Of a stretch of DNA of 64,000 nucleotides, positions 1-12,867 are shown in pieces. Location of the stretch: the NCBI GenBank assembly GCA_905116865.2, contig CAJHNH020006612.1, forward strand, positions 221,001-285,000, given 5' to 3'. The translations under genes were made by a program, and so were the position numbers. Position 1 is the stretch's first letter; each line of letters begins with the position of its first letter. The notes under the pieces are model-generated. The model did no database searches and was not told where the DNA came from. It saw only the letters and a program-made list of their open reading frames with translations. This DNA is from Candidula unifasciata. Lineage: Eukaryota; Mollusca; Gastropoda; Stylommatophora; Geomitridae.

Positions 1-130
1 TTGCAGTATCCGGAAGTCCTGATTCGAGAAACTGCTGGCTGTACCAAGGCCTACTCACGTCCGGTTGTATATTTATTTATATCTAGAGTTGGCCGTGGCC
101 TACTCTAGGCAAGCCTTGGGGCACTACCTG

Positions 131-480
131 TCAGCTGTACAGTACAGCTGGAGACGGTCTTGGTTGTAGATACCTAGATACCGGAGTGGAAGGAAATGAA
201 AGAGCTGACAGATATTTGTATTGGAGGGTGATGGAAGGAGAATGGACAGAGCAGTCATAGTGAAAAGAAGTCAGAAACAACGAACCACCTGTTGGATATG
301 GGTTTAAACGAAGAGAAGCAGAAACAGGTTGCAGGGAAATGAAAGAAGATAAGCCAGTCAACTCGTACTGGGTACGCTGAGCATGGAGACAATGAGATGT
401 CTGATGCACCAAAAGGACGGAACACGAACGGGTCGGACCGATGCGCTAGGACATCAACACGGAGCACAAGTAAAAAAGCA
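131..480 (+). mobile_element. Possible decayed LINE 3' end
   Basis: A shifted frame reads GVEGNE then RADRYLYW, which recalls the GxxGNExAD motif of LINE RNase H domains. The later LLDMGLNEEKQ stretch recalls the LMDMGVQPG stretch of the LINE remnant at 20.6 kb. Frames are broken and the call is weak. Confidence 0.3.
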
Positions 481-1575
481 TGTTAACAGTAGTATTAAAT
501 GGTCATCGCAGTTTTTCATAATGCAGTCCACTGTCAGCTCCCCAGTACTGGAACTGGTGGTATCCATCTGATTTGTCCCTTCTTTGTAAACGAAGTGCTC
601 TTCTCATGAATCTCATTTCTGTTGTAATTTTGCATACAAATGTGGAGGCCTAACACCAAACAGCCAGCTGGCCTTGAAATATGGAAACAGGTGCTTTACT
701 TTGATGTTTAAAAAAAAAAAACAGTGTGTATCTTATTTTGATTGGCACCTTTCCAGACAATAGTGTTATACTGCGCTATGAGGAGGCTTGGGACTCACAT
801 GGCACAAAACCTGGGCAGTGCTGTGTTGTAGAGACCATATGTCACCTATGCATAATTATTCCTTCCTCAACTTGCCTTGTTTTCTCCAAAGGAAAGGTAA
901 AACTAGTAAGTTTGGAACAAGGCAGTCTGCAGAAGCTAACGGATCAGAAGAGCATTGCTCTATCTGTCCTTCTAGACCAGCTGCCAGCCAAGGCGAAGGG
1001 CCTGGTCTGCCCTGCCATAACATAAAATTTTCAGGTTGCATTTCCTCTTCCTAGGATAAGGCTAGTATTCTCCCAAATGTGCTCCCCCGCCTGAAGCCGT
1101 AGGTACAATTTGGAATGTTAGGTTAGAATACACTGCTCAACATTCGACACAACAGAAGACAGGTGGTACCGGCTACTGTATCCTATACAGCTCCTGTAAC
1201 AGCTACACTTGGTAGGTGTATCTGGCAATCCTGGGTGAGTCTGGGCATATCCCCAGCAGCATTTCTCATTTTGTATACTGGCACCTTTCCCTTGTCGTCC
1301 CCTTGTGTCGTTATATGCTACATAGAGCTCTCAGCCTATTCTTTCATCCCATTCTAACCCGAACAATTGTTTCATTATCATTAATGAAATCCAGTCCATC
1401 AACTTTGGATTTTTGTGTGTGTGTCCTCAGCTTCTCAGTGGATTTGTTTCCCATTGAAGTGACTGTTTCATGATCCGCTGCTCACATCTCCTCAGGATCA
1501 CAGTTTTTCATGCTATGACGAAAAGTTGTTGAGAATCTCCTCTTATTGTCCTAATCTCTCTTCATAAATATGTCC
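481..1575. other. No gene seen
   Basis: Only short unrelated frames. A stretch near 1470-1570 resembles repeat sequence also seen near 12500 and 22300. Confidence 0.5.
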
Positions 1576-1767
1576 AGGTGTTGGATGTTCAGGGCGACCC
1601 AGGTTCCACTTGGAAAACAACATCCGACAGTCCCTAACTGGCAGAGGACTGGAATGGAACCAACCCAGAAAGAAAACTGCTGATAATGACATATGGCGAT
1701 CTCTCAGGCAAACCTCTAAACTCCAAGATAGAAGAGGTGCAACTAAGTAAGTAAGTAAATAAGTAAG
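1576..1767 (+). mobile_element. LINE 3' tail, (GTAA)n-ended
   Basis: Matches the end of the LINE at 51326-52024: the same coding remnant for an arginine-rich C-terminus, then a run of GTAA units at 1748-1767. It is strongly 5'-truncated. Confidence 0.75.
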
Positions 1768-1770
1768 TTA

Positions 1771-2430
1771 TGGGTTCAAGTTATTCTCGTCTAAAAATTT
1801 CTCCAGTATGTACAGCTGTGTTTGGAAGTAAATAAGCAGAAAAACTGGCTAGTGCTGCACCATTAAATGGTGAAATGATGCATAACAAGTCAGATGTGGC
1901 CAAGGCCCTTCGGCAGCAGGTGAACAATGCGTACATGTGCACCATTATGCAGAGGAGAGAATGGTGCAACTAAGAAATCTGGTCAACACTCAAAGAAAAA
2001 GCACGACGGACATATAACAAGACTGCTGCTAGCACAATTGGAATCAGAACTTTTCCCTGGCTGCTGAAGATGAGGGTAGAGCACGTGTGGTAATGCTGTG
2101 ATATCAGTTCTTGACCCAACTCTTCTCTTATTTTTGCCCCAAAATAAAGACTACTTTTTATGATATTTGTGATAAGTTGTCTTTGTGTGTCCGTCTTTTT
2201 AAGATTAAATTTGGGTTTCAAAGGCATTTCTGTCATTCTTCTAAAAAAAAACCATATACAACGAACATACACATGTTAACTTGTAGGTGCCCTAATATAA
2301 TTGTCGGATGCCATAATAAGACTGTTATACGAGTGAAAGTGATTTCAGGGATTTACCCCTCTTGAACTGTCCTCCGGGTAGTGCCTTTTTGAGTCACTGG
2401 GTAATACATTTTTCAGTAAGTAATCCTATC
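1771..2430. other. No gene seen
   Basis: Short frames only, and no motif I recognise on either strand. Confidence 0.5.
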
Positions 2431-2710
2431 TGCTTCTTCTTCAGCATTCCGAGCCTTTGATGTTCATTGCTGCAGACATCACCCGCCTCCACTTATCTCT
2501 CTGGTTGGCCTTCTTCCCTCTAGCTGGTGGCCCAAGTGTTTGCAGGTTTGTCAGGATAATATCTCTCCACTGTCTTCTTGGTCTGCCTCCTAGTCCAATA
2601 CCATTCAGCTCCCTTGCATATACAGTTTTTACTTCTCTGTCATTTGACATTATATCAATATGACCCAGCTATTTCAGTCTCTTAGCTCTCAAGATGCCAG
2701 TGATCAATGC
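2431..2710 (-). mobile_element. LINE reverse transcriptase C-terminal fragment
   Basis: Minus-strand reading gives GGRPRRQWRDIILTNLQ and a WRRVM motif, the usual GRPR-x-x-W-x-D end of RTE/CR1-type polymerases. A GAA-rich tail lies at the low-coordinate end. 5'-truncated. Confidence 0.75.
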
Positions 2711-2869
2711 TGATTTAAACATGAATCCAATGGTCAGCAAAAATAAATCATACAAATAATAATGAAAGCTGCAGGCTGTCAGAAGTATAATATGTATTGC
2801 TTAATTACAATAAAAATTAAAACAAGAGAGCATAAAAGAAAACAGACTCAATAAAACCAAACATCCACA

Positions 2870-3190
2870 AAAGAAAATACTCTTCCACACACACACACAC
2901 AAATTAGACACACAGAAATACATTCGTTCCATAAACCAGTCAACTGTGCAGAAAATTATCTTCCCATAAAAACAACACAATCTTTCCATCAAACAAATCA
3001 AATATAGAAATACATTATTTCCATAAAACCACAGAGAAATACAATCTTTCTATAAAACAACATTAAGCAGAAAACAATGTTTTGATAAAACCACCAAATC
3101 ACACCGAAATACAATTTTTCCATAAAACAACCCAAACACAGAAAGATTATTCTCCATAAAAACAACTTAGATAAAGAGAAGAAAATACTT
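2870..3190. repeat. Degenerate AT-rich tandem repeat
   Basis: The phrases AGAAATACA and TTCCATAAAAC-AAC recur every 45-60 bp in imperfect form, about six times. It looks like an old satellite-type array. No coding potential. Confidence 0.5.
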
Positions 3191-4184
3191 CATTAAACAT
3201 TTCAGGTGAACAGAAACATCAACAACAAAAACCCTGAAAGAACAAAATATATTGTCACTACATGAAGCAGAACTTCCAGGTGACTTCACACTGAGCCGAC
3301 TGGACCTGTACTAAAGTAACATGTAAGAGAAATTCCAAAAATAGATGACCCTTCTGTCACACAATTGAAACAAGAGTTCTGGGAATCAAAAAGCAGCTTG
3401 CGTCACGGAGCAACTTATTACCTGGCATGGACAATTATGCTTGGGGTGACCATATGAGGCCGCTTTAGCCCAGAGAGTATAGTTTCTAAGTAGGCCCCAA
3501 CCATCGCGCTGATACTAAAAACAACAAATATATTTTTTAAAGTATCGACGAGATAGTCTGGGCCAACCTAAAAAAAAATATTGTCCCGGAGAAAACAAGA
3601 TGATATGGCTCCCTTAATTATGCTACATCACAACAGTAGTTCTTCGCTTCAGTGTAGCCATTCATGTCCATGAATCATGGTGCAAAGCTGTTAAGAATCG
3701 TCTCTTACTGCTTTCCTCCTTTTCCATTAGGAATGAAGAATTGACATTACGGCAATCGGGACATTACCACACATGCTCAGTCTCTTTCCTCAGTAGCCAA
3801 CGAAGAGTCAAAACGCTACTAGCACCAGCTGCAATCTCAATAAAAGTCTGCCAATGTTTCCCCATAAATGTTGAATACCTTCCAGACTCTCTATTCACCC
3901 CAACCACTGAATTAGTCTTTCAATATCTGGAGTCTCTGTCTGTTCTACTAAACTGTCCATCTGATCACAGAGAGCCTTCACTATGTCCACTTTATCATAA
4001 AGTAATCACCACCCAGAAGAGAAGCAGCAGCCAACCTATCAGCCTGCTCATTACCCCGCACCATGAATGCCCTGGACAGAAACTCCATGACATGTCGCTG
4101 ATCTGAGTTTTATCAAGTGATGCAAGCCTAAGACGCTGGATTCAATATTTTCCGAAGCATACTCTGTGAATCCATTACAACATG
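3191..4184. other. No gene seen
   Basis: A 121-codon open frame at 3741-4106 has no motif I know and a composition like its surroundings. Probably non-coding. Confidence 0.45.
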
Positions 4185-4556
4185 TTGAGCTGTGCCCCTC
4201 TCAAGCCGTCAGAAAGCTGCCATTACTGCTTCCACCTTCTTTCTCAAACTGGTTGTTGTGATCCTTAGAACAGCGCATAATCGACTTTGCTGCCACATGT
4301 ACAACAAATTTAAGATTGGCCAATCGGCCATATGTACCTGTGCACTGGCACCTGAGACAACAGATCACATCCTCCAAGACTGTCTCAGATTCAACGCTTC
4401 CAGGCAAAACTTCTGGCCAAAAGAGACACTTGTGGAAGTCAAACTTTACGGGCCGCTAAGTGAATTACAAAAGACAATGAAATTCATACCAGAGACAGCA
4501 TTGCAGATATAGATAATTTATTTCATGCGAACGAAAGAAGAAGAAAAAAAAAGAAG
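4185..4556 (+). mobile_element. LINE-A 3' end (RTGHNRL family)
   Basis: Reads ILRTAHNRLCCHMYNKFKIG then a C-x-C-x9-H-x4-C knuckle and FWPKET. This is the C-terminus after the RNase H domain of an I/Jockey-like LINE. It ends with CGAACGAAAGAAGAAG and an A-rich tail. The first part is out of frame, so the copy is dead. Confidence 0.8.
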
Positions 4557-5162
4557 GTTGTTGTATGTTATACACAAGGCTTTCTGTTTTCAAACACTGT
4601 CTATTCACCTTTGCAATAAAACCCCCCCCCCCACTCTAACCTCTCGTTATAGACCCATCTGTGTATACAATGATATCACCTGGATGTGAACTTTCATTGA
4701 TTTCCCATTAGGCTACCAGTTATTAAAAAACAATGTGCTCTGTGTTTTGTCCTCTTAAAAATATATGTTAATAGTATCACTTCACATATGTTGTCAAGTC
4801 TTGGAAAATGTGGACCAAACAGTTGTGACCATGTTCTCAATACAGGATATACCGCATTTTTCTGTGTATAAGATGCCACCCAAGTTTAAGTCAACCCCCG
4901 AATTTAAACTTAGAAAATTTGGGAAAACACGGTGAATGGGCTTCATATCTGACTTTGAACTAGAAACTGGGACCTCACAACAAAATATTTTTCAAAGACA
5001 ATAGTGGCACACTGTGGTCAACCTTCTCTGCGGAGAAGGCACATAATGTGTTGAAGCAGTCATGGCAATGTAGAGCAAATGAACATTTCACTGGTACTTG
5101 AAGCTCAAGGCTCTGAAAAGACAAGAACAAGATAAACATATTTACAAACACACAGTAGCAGG
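4557..5162. other. No gene seen
   Basis: A short C-run at about 4622-4632 and AT-rich sequence without a motif. Confidence 0.5.
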
Positions 5163-5645
5163 CAAAATCCTATGCGTTTATCTCTTTTCAGGTTTAATCC
5201 CATGCTTTTATCTTTTTTTTCAGGTTTAATCCCATGATTTTATCTCTTTTCAGGTTTAATCCCATGATTTTATCTCTTTTCAGGTTTAATTCCATGATTT
5301 TATCTCTTTTCAGGTTTAATCCCATGATTTTATCTCTTTTCAGGTTTAATCCCATGCTTTTATCTCTTCAGGATTAATCCCATGCTTTTATCTCTTTTTC
5401 AGGTTTAATCCCATGCTTTTATCTCTTTTTCAGGTTTAATCCCATGATTTTATCTCTTCAGGTTTAATCCCATGCTTTTATCTCTTCAGGTTTAATCCCA
5501 TGCTTTTATCTCTTTTTCAGGTTTAATCCCATGATTTTATCTCTTTTCAGGTTTAATCTCATGCTTCTATCTCTTCAGGTTTAATCCCATGCTTTTATCT
5601 CTTTTCAGGTTTAATCCCATGCTTCTATGACTTCTTTATCTCTCC
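5163..5645. repeat. 30-33 bp minisatellite, about 15 copies
   Basis: Unit TTTATCTCTTTTCAGGTTTA followed by ATCCCATGCT, with T-run length changes and an A/C variant before the next unit. Each unit resembles a splice acceptor (pyrimidine run then CAG). Confidence 0.92.
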
Positions 5646-5849
5646 GTTGCTTGTACTCAAGACTGTAGCTATAGTGCTGATCCCCGGGACTGTAAAGAAA
5701 ATGGCACATGTGAACTGAGAGACTTAGTCCGTGAATCACACCCAGAATGTGAGGCAAACAGTTTGACCACTTCATCACAGAAGAACACCACCCCCCCCCC
5801 CCCCCCTCATTATTTAGAGATATTTGCCTGCAATTTCCTTATGTGGTTT

Positions 5850-6122
5850 ATGGAGTCTCATTGTGTTCTGGAGTCCCATGGGGGATGGGGAGGGGGTGGA
5901 CCCACTACTTTCCTAACTAGCTTGTCGTATGTCCTAAAAGTCGACTAACTAGGGGTATTTCCTTCAAAGTCGTAGTGTACCTGCCTGAGAGGCAAGAAAC
6001 CAACAGTCTGCATACAAATAAGCCAAATCTATATAACTGAAACAAGACTAAAGCCCAGAAGTGAAAGAACAACCAGAACTTTCTGCAAGAGTTTACAGCC
6101 GGTAAACGGGAAGAAAGAGAAC
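5850..6122 (+). repeat. RepA copy
   Basis: Full-length but diverged copy of the GAA-tailed family. It shows the marks GAGAGGCAAG, CCAACAGTCTGCATACAAA, AACCAGAACTTTC and the terminal GGTAAACGGGAAGAAAG. Confidence 0.85.
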
Positions 6123-6442
6123 AGTGCAACAAAGTGATTCTTTACAAGCCATACAATGTCAAAGAATGACCAAATGTACGGACCAGATACAGGTCTCTAC
6201 TGCAGCACTTACCGACCTCTCCCAACTGTCCAGACAATATCTGAGACTCCTGGTCTAGTCACTGTCAGAGGCAACATGTTTGTCTGCAGAAACTGTGACT
6301 GCCCACTGGCTCCGGGACTGATGGACACTGCTCTTTCAGGAGACAACGCTGTCGCAGAGAGACAAGATAATCAAAACACTGTGACAATGGTCAAGCTTCT
6401 TTAAAACACCTACAAATCTAAACAATAAAAAGGTTTTAAAAA

Positions 6443-6715
6443 AGGTAAAGTTGGGAGATGTGAACCAGCATCATTGCACACGGTTATAAACCATAAGTGC
6501 TCTGCCACTACTACAGACTTATGATAAGAAACTGTCCGCCTGTGTCGCCGTCCACGCGAAACTCCGTAGCTACAGCGACGTTCCTCCATTTACCCCAGAG
6601 TGTTAACTCTGGTACCCATTACCTAGTGGCTGTGTGAACCCCAGGAACCGTTCTGGGCTGCAGCTGGATTCGAAAGTGAGTCTCCTATCGACTGTGCCAA
6701 AAAGGCCCCCTAATA
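6443..6715 (-). mobile_element. tRNA-derived SINE (family S1)
   Basis: Minus-strand head TTTTTGGCACAGTCGATAGG resembles a Pol III A box, and CTTTCGAATCC lies where a B box belongs. The body matches the copy at 33345-33650 over more than 200 bp, including GGTACCAGAGTTAACACT. Confidence 0.8.
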
Positions 6716-7044
6716 AACATTCATTAACTGCTGCCTGTGCAGAACGGAGGGAATTCAATCGTATGATAGAATCACAAAAGTAGAGCTTTAAGAGAGAACT
6801 AGACAAATTCCAGTGAATCAAAAGGTGAGGAAAAGATGCTGGCACTGGACAGGACCAATATTGAGATTTAATTTTTATCAGTAGCAGCAATTCAAATGTG
6901 ACCATAACACATCTTTTTTGTGTGTATGTCCATATTCTGCTTTGAGCCACTCAGTGTCACAGCTTAACAGATGACCGGTATCCGAGGTAGCGCACACTCA
7001 GTTGCCTGGTATGTTCTGATGTTGTGGAGTCTCAAGGTATCAGT

Positions 7045-7325
7045 GTTGCCTTCTTGGTCATTCCCTACTTCCTGGTATTTCTACTTTCATGTTGTACGCT
7101 CTCATTTCTGGCAGAACTGGATTCGTTCTCATTAAAAGCCAAACCATTTCTGTCAGTTTATCAATGAAATTTATTATAGGTTTTGTTCCAATAGTTCTTA
7201 TAATTTCTTCGTTTCTGACATAATCTCTTCTAGTTTTGTTCATGGCCTCCCTTAAACATCTCATTTCACAGGCGGTCAATTTTCTTTCATGCTCTTAAGT
7301 CAATGTCCAAACCTGAGGTCAATTT
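7045..7325 (-). mobile_element. LINE reverse transcriptase C-terminal fragment
   Basis: Minus-strand reading TACEMRCLREAMNKTRRDYV then RNEEIIRTIGTKPI matches the EMRCLRR-x-x-RDxxRN motif of LINE polymerases. 5'-truncated. Confidence 0.75.
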
Positions 7326-7329
7326 TCTT

Positions 7330-7889
7330 TCATGCAACCTGAGGTCAATTTTCTGTTATGCTCTTAAGTCAATGTCCAAGTCTGACACATGGCAATTATT
7401 TCTGGACTTCCATTGTGTTCAACCGGCTTGTGTGAAAACTTAAGTTATTTTTGTGACTGTTGGTGTTTGCTGATTTTCTCGGTTCTTTCTGAGGAAGCTT
7501 GTTTGTGCTTTACACTGTTGGTGTTCCATGTGAGTCACAGAGTCCAGTACAAGGATGTAGCAAGACTACCTTTCTTCACGTAAAACCAAGTCCTTGTGCA
7601 AGTCACTTATCATCCAGCTCTTGACTCTTAATTCTTCTGGCATCAACTCAATGACCTGGGAGGCTGCTGCACAAGATCGTTCTGGATGGCGTGCATCCCT
7701 CAGGTCATGGTGCATCAGCCTGCCAGGCAGTGGAGGTTGAACTGGTAGAGAAACAGAGGCAGGCTAGAAAGAATCGTACTGCTAATCCTACACTTAGGCA
7801 CATTGTACTCATAATCACTGATTATTACAACTTTGGATGAAAAGTGGTCTTCATCCATCGTAATGGACGAACAACAGGGCAGGTAGTCC
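7330..7889. other. No gene seen
   Basis: Contains a short duplicated phrase, GGTCAATTTTC, at about 7276, 7318 and 7344. No coding motif. Confidence 0.5.
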
Positions 7890-8170
7890 CTGTGTGGGGT
7901 TCCGGGGCTCTTTTATAGGGAAAACAAGAATAGACCCACTGCCTATCCAAAAGCATGTTGTAAGAGCCAACTAATTGGGAGTTTCATTTAAAGTCGGAGT
8001 GCATCTGCCTGAGAGGCAAGGAATCAACAGTCTGCATACAAATTAATCAGATATGTCAAACGGATGCACACGCAACACCCAGGTTCTGGAACAGGACTGC
8101 AGTCCAGAAGTGGACGAACAGCCAAAACTTTCCTCTGGAGTTTACGCAAGGAAGAAAAGAAGAAAAGATA
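7890..8170 (+). repeat. RepA copy
   Basis: Near full-length, from GTGTGGGGTTCCGGGGC to the GAAGAAAAG tail. Keeps the marks AAGAATAGACCCACTGCCTA and GAGAGGCAAGGAATCAACAG. Confidence 0.88.
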
Positions 8171-8763
8171 GGAAGACTGCATGTATAATTTATCTTTCAG
8201 TCTCTAATGGGATAGCAGAGTGTTTCAAAACTAGGGTAATTTAAAAGAGAACATTATAGATTTGTAAGATTCTTGTTTCAGTCTCTTACACAACACATCT
8301 GACAAAGCTAAATCATCAGCGAATCAACCTCCTCCAACCACTGAATATCTTTTGTCCAAAATTCATAATGCTTAAACTTACAAAGTCTAGCTCTACCACG
8401 TCCTGCCAGCAGAGCATTAAAATCAACTGTTCTGTGTAGATTTGATTCGACTGATTGTACAATACCAGGTGATCTTGCGATGGCAGCCATCCCTTGGCTG
8501 AATGGGCGCCGCAGGCTGGAGTTCTCACTATCTCTAGGTTAATATGTGACAGAGAAAATGGCAACATTAGAACACAAACAACAAAACAGATCACCACAAA
8601 CTGCCTAGCAACTTCTCTAATTTTCAGTTAACTTTCCCAGTTGTCACACATTTTTCTCTTGTCTTGACATGAACAATGTTTAGTTTTCTTCTTATCTAAA
8701 GTTCCTTTGTCGTGATCTTTCAATACTTACTTTGCCTGTCCAGATTTTTAAATCATTTTCTGG

Positions 8764-9019
8764 CTATCCTCCAACTAACGGTCGGCAAAGATGGCGGCCA
8801 CAAAATATCCTTTCACGCCAGCCGTGTGACTTAATTTGCGGTTCTCCGGCGACTATCGCCACCGCCACGTGTAGTGGAATGGGGCTAAACTAGATGGCTA
8901 GGACCCACGAGCAGCAGCCACGGTGTGCTCGTGACCGCTAGTGCGCAATTGACACGCGACTGTGGCTCGAAAGGATATTTTGCGGCCGCCATCTTTGCCG
9001 GCTGTTAGTCAGAGGATAG
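8764..9019. mobile_element. MITE with YY1-type terminal inverted repeats, copy 1
   Basis: Ends CTATCCTCCAACTAACGG and its inverse, with about 60 bp of terminal inversion that includes AAGATGGCGGCC near both ends. The interior is reversed relative to copy 2 at 17971. No transposase frame, and no clear target duplication. Confidence 0.85.
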
Positions 9020-9369
9020 TTCATTTTTTGTAACATCATATTTCTGTAGCTTCAAAGAAACTGTCTGCTGATTAACTGTTCAAATATTGCAGTCACAAGT
9101 TAAAGTTTCCTTTGTGTAGTCTGTACTCCTCGAAGGTGTCTCCATCTTGTCGTGGTGGGGAAGCTTGTGTTTCTCAATAACCCTAGGAGCTATGTCGGCG
9201 GTAGCCTAGCTACCAGCAGGGCATCCTAAGCCTAACAGGTCAAAGGGTAGAGAAGAGATGATATGGCTGGGGGGATTGATACATCCACTTTAATAAAAAT
9301 TTCATTTAGTCACTAAACAGATATCTAAGCCTCGTCTTTGGATGGATTTATATGGACACTAAAACTGGA

Positions 9370-9640
9370 ACTTTAAAGAAGAAGATCGTGATAGCTAGAA
9401 CATGCAGAATTCCTCGTGATAGCTCACCCCGGCAAGTACAACTCTCTGATGGACGGCAGATGGAAAAAGTAGACGTGGAAGACCTAAGGAAACTTGGTGA
9501 TGGACACTAAAAAGGGAAATAAAGGAATGTAAATTGACACGAGATACCATAGGCAGGAAAAGCAACAGGTCAGCAGCAATGGAGTTCATATGAATGTAAA
9601 TGCCTTATGTGCCAACATATAAATAAACAGAGGGGGAAGC
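9370..9640 (+). mobile_element. Decayed LINE C-terminal fragment
   Basis: With frame shifts the sequence reads GRRPRETWWWTLKREIKECK then a run like RDTIGRKSNRSAA, matching the GRPRxTWRRT-x-x-KE end of LINE polymerases. Confidence 0.6.
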
Positions 9641-9785
9641 CTTGAGGCCGTATAAATATATAAAATGTAATAAACAAACAGAGAATGTATCGATCGTATC
9701 AACATGTCCTTATGTGCCAACAGTGATATGAAGAGGATATAGATATAGAGAACTGTTCAAATGTCACCACAAGGTGCAATTCTCT

Positions 9786-10072
9786 TCTTTATCTTTTTTT
9801 TTCTTCTTAGCTTTCATCAGCTGTAAACTCTGGTGGAAAGTTCTGGTGGTTCATCCACTCCTGGACTTCATAGTCTTGTGCCAGAACTTGAATTGTGTGT
9901 GCTGATCTGTTTTACAGATCTGCTTATTTGTATGCTGACTGTTGGTCCCTCGTCTCTCAGGCAGATGTGAGCTGACTTTATTGGAAATATCCCCAATTTA
10001 CCACCTTCTACAACATGTCCCATAGGGAGGCAGTGGGTCTATTCTCCCTCCTCCCAAACCGGGTCCCTGTAA
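9786..10072 (-). repeat. RepA copy (minus)
   Basis: Begins with the TTCTTC tail and runs to GGTCCCTG. Contains the inverse of the marks CAGATCTGTAAAACAGATC and GAGACGAGG. Confidence 0.85.
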
Positions 10073-12060
10073 GTACTGCTGTTTTCCATAACTAACAACG
10101 ATATGTCACATGTTAGGCTCATGTATGCTAATTTTCCTACAGTAGAAAATATTCTATATTCTCAAAATACTAAATTCTTTCCTATAAATTCTATTTTCTT
10201 TAGTGCTGTAGCAGCTACAGCAAAAATACTCTAAACTTTCAGTAGCAACAAAAATTCATTCATTCCATTCCCTGGAGTAAGCAAAATTCTTTCCCAAGAC
10301 AAAGTCACCTCCTTACTGGCTATGACATGCAGTTCTTGAAGTCCATGCAAAGAATCTTGGGGCATCATCTGTTGATATTTAAACAAAGAAACTTCAGAAG
10401 CCAGTATATGAATACAAGCATAAAAGAGGTTTTAAAGGCGTGTTCTTTTTCACAGCTGAAGGCATCAAGGGAGATAAACGGTTCTGCTTCTCGCTCTTCT
10501 GGCTGCCTTCAGTATGGAAATATCACTCCATTGTAGAATGTCTCTGACGTTTTCTTTCCATCATCAGTCTACATCATGCTCTAAGTCTTTTTCCTATTTT
10601 ATGCCTTCTTTGATAGGGCATCCCCCGGCATTTTCTCTAAGTGTGCAGACCTTTTATGTGCCGTCTCTGAGTGTATTTTAGTGTTGGTTCTATGCAGAAT
10701 TTATCTTTTTCGGCTTCAATCCTGATTTTACCTCATTTAGTCACTTCTGCAGCCTTTCTCAGACACCTTGTTTTCATTGTTACAAATGTTCTCATCTAAG
10801 TTGGTTGTTAGTGATCATGTCTGGCACTGGTAGCATAGAGTAGGAAGGGATTTGCATTGCACAATATATATATTTCCGCTGACTAGAGCTATAAAGGAAA
10901 AAAGGAGGAAGGGGTGGGAGGCCTAGCTGTTCCAATACCTCAATACCTGGTCTGCTTTACTGTTCAAAGTAGTAGTTTAAAACCTTTTCAGATGGTGCAC
11001 CCTTTAATATATGGCTGAGGTCTCCCCCCCCCCCCCCCCCCACAAATCTTTTTGATTAAACAAATGTATGTGTTATACTAGTAATTAGATTTTTTTTATG
11101 GAAGACATACAAACTGCTCATAAAAACAAAAAGATCCTTGGCTGTTTATTTTATAAGTTGAGTTTCAAGAACCAACATCACAGCACTCAGGACATTCCCA
11201 TAAGCGCTCCATCCCCATTTTCAGCAGCAAACAAAGAGTACCGACTACAATAGTACCAGTAACAATCCGACTATAAGTCCGTCTTGCCTTTCCCCTTAGT
11301 GTGGAGTGTCGAACAGATTCCCCAGTCATTCCTCATTGCAAAATTGTATTCAGACTGAGATAATCTAAGTGTGTCTTGACAATATAGTGGCAGCATAGAG
11401 GGGAATCAATATGCTTTGTTTGTGATGTTTCTTTGGGCTGTACCTTCTTATACAAAGAATGGAGCTGGCTGTCCCAGTATTTGGTTTGCTTTACCGCATT
11501 TGATGTCAATTTCTTCATCCACTCCCCCCCCCCTCCCCGCTTTTTTTTGAGGCGAATGTTGTACCCACTCTTTCACTACCTCTGCACTCTACTGCTTTAT
11601 GGTATAAGCTAACCTTCGAATATAATAAACAACAACTTACTACGAGCGGTCCGTCTTTCTTCGTCCCAGCTGTCGTCATCATCATCATGAGTATGATGAT
11701 CTCGGTACCTAGGCAGATCAGTGAAGCCTTTCTTCACAGGCGGGTCACTGCTGTTAATGGCCTTACGTACTGCTTCTGAAAATGTTGAAAATCCTCTCAG
11801 TATCTGTCTGTTTCTTCTTCTGCGTTCACCCTTCAAAGGGCGGCAGGTACAATGTGTTGTGATTTGCAGATAAGTTGTGATATCTTTGCCTTTGCTGAGT
11901 GGCGTAGATGATCATGCTTCTTCACAACCTGTGATCCCCAATCACCAGTTCTTATCAGTTCAGGTGCCAACACCCCTCCCTGCCAAGGCATAAGGCTTAC
12001 TCATGTACCTAACAACATTTTAGCAATTTTAATCCGGGGTTTCTGCATCATCATGTACCT
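10073..12060. other. No gene seen; homopolymer C tract
   Basis: C runs near 11026-11041 and 11523-11531. The stretch 11890-12060 has phrases shared with 22200-22260 and is probably old repeat. No coding motif. Confidence 0.5.
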
Positions 12061-12081
12061 CAGTGACTGACATGGATAAGC

Positions 12082-12440
12082 ATGCCTCTCAACAACTTGC
12101 ATGTTCAGAAGGGAATTATCAAGGACAGACCAGAACAAGTCATTATCCTCCGCCTCAGAACAGGGCACAACCGATTACGTAACCACATGTACACAAAATT
12201 CAAGATAGGTGTAACAGCCATGTGCCCCTGTGGAAAGGTGCCCCAGACAGCAGAGCATGTACTCCAGGACTGCACCGAATTTGACACATTAAGGCAAACA
12301 TTTTGGCCAGAAAGAACAACAGTGGAACGTAAACTCTATGGACCACTGAATGAACTGTCAGTGAAAGTTATACAAGAGACAAAACTGCTGATACTGATTA
12401 GACAACTTATTTCAGGCGAACGAAAGAAGAAGAGGCAGAA
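12082..12440 (+). mobile_element. LINE-A 3' end (RTGHNRL family)
   Basis: Open frame reads VIILRLRTGHNRLRNHMYTK then CPCG-x9-H-x4-C and [16 protein letters not shown], ending ISGERKKK in a GAAGAAG tail. It is the best-preserved copy of this tail in the window, and is 5'-truncated. Confidence 0.88.
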
Positions 12441-12867
12441 GGGAATGCCCAATATGCAATAACACTGACTGTTATAACATAACAGCATGCATCACTGTTT
12501 ATGCTGGCAGACTGCAAGGGTGTCATGCCATGATAAAAAGCTGTCACAAATCTTGTCTCATTGTTTTTCTCTATTTCTTTGTTCTACAGATCTTTTCAGC
12601 AGTCACAATATATTCCAGTGTGACTATACAATATGATCAAATCTCAGTTTTAATTCCTCTCTAAAGAAAGCAATGTCAAGCACACTGCTACCAAATCACC
12701 GGCAGCTGACTTGACCCGTTTTCCCCCAGGAACAACACTAAACAAAACAGGTAATAAGCCCATTAGAATTCCATTAAACAATTCAAAAGATAACTTAAAA
12801 CAAAAAGTAATCAATAAACATGAGCAAAAAGTTAAAATATAGATATATACATATTACAGGATCTTTT

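Noticed and set aside
3741..4106. 121-codon frame as a gene
   Set aside because: No known motif, composition like its flanks, no splice or promoter signal, and it stands among repeats.
5163..5645. CRISPR-like array of about 30-bp repeats
   Set aside because: The units are directly joined with no unique spacers, and the DNA is from an animal nucleus. It is a minisatellite.
12082..12462. 126-codon frame as a host gene
   Set aside because: It is the C-terminus of a LINE (RTGHNRL, zinc knuckle, FWPE), with other broken copies in the window.
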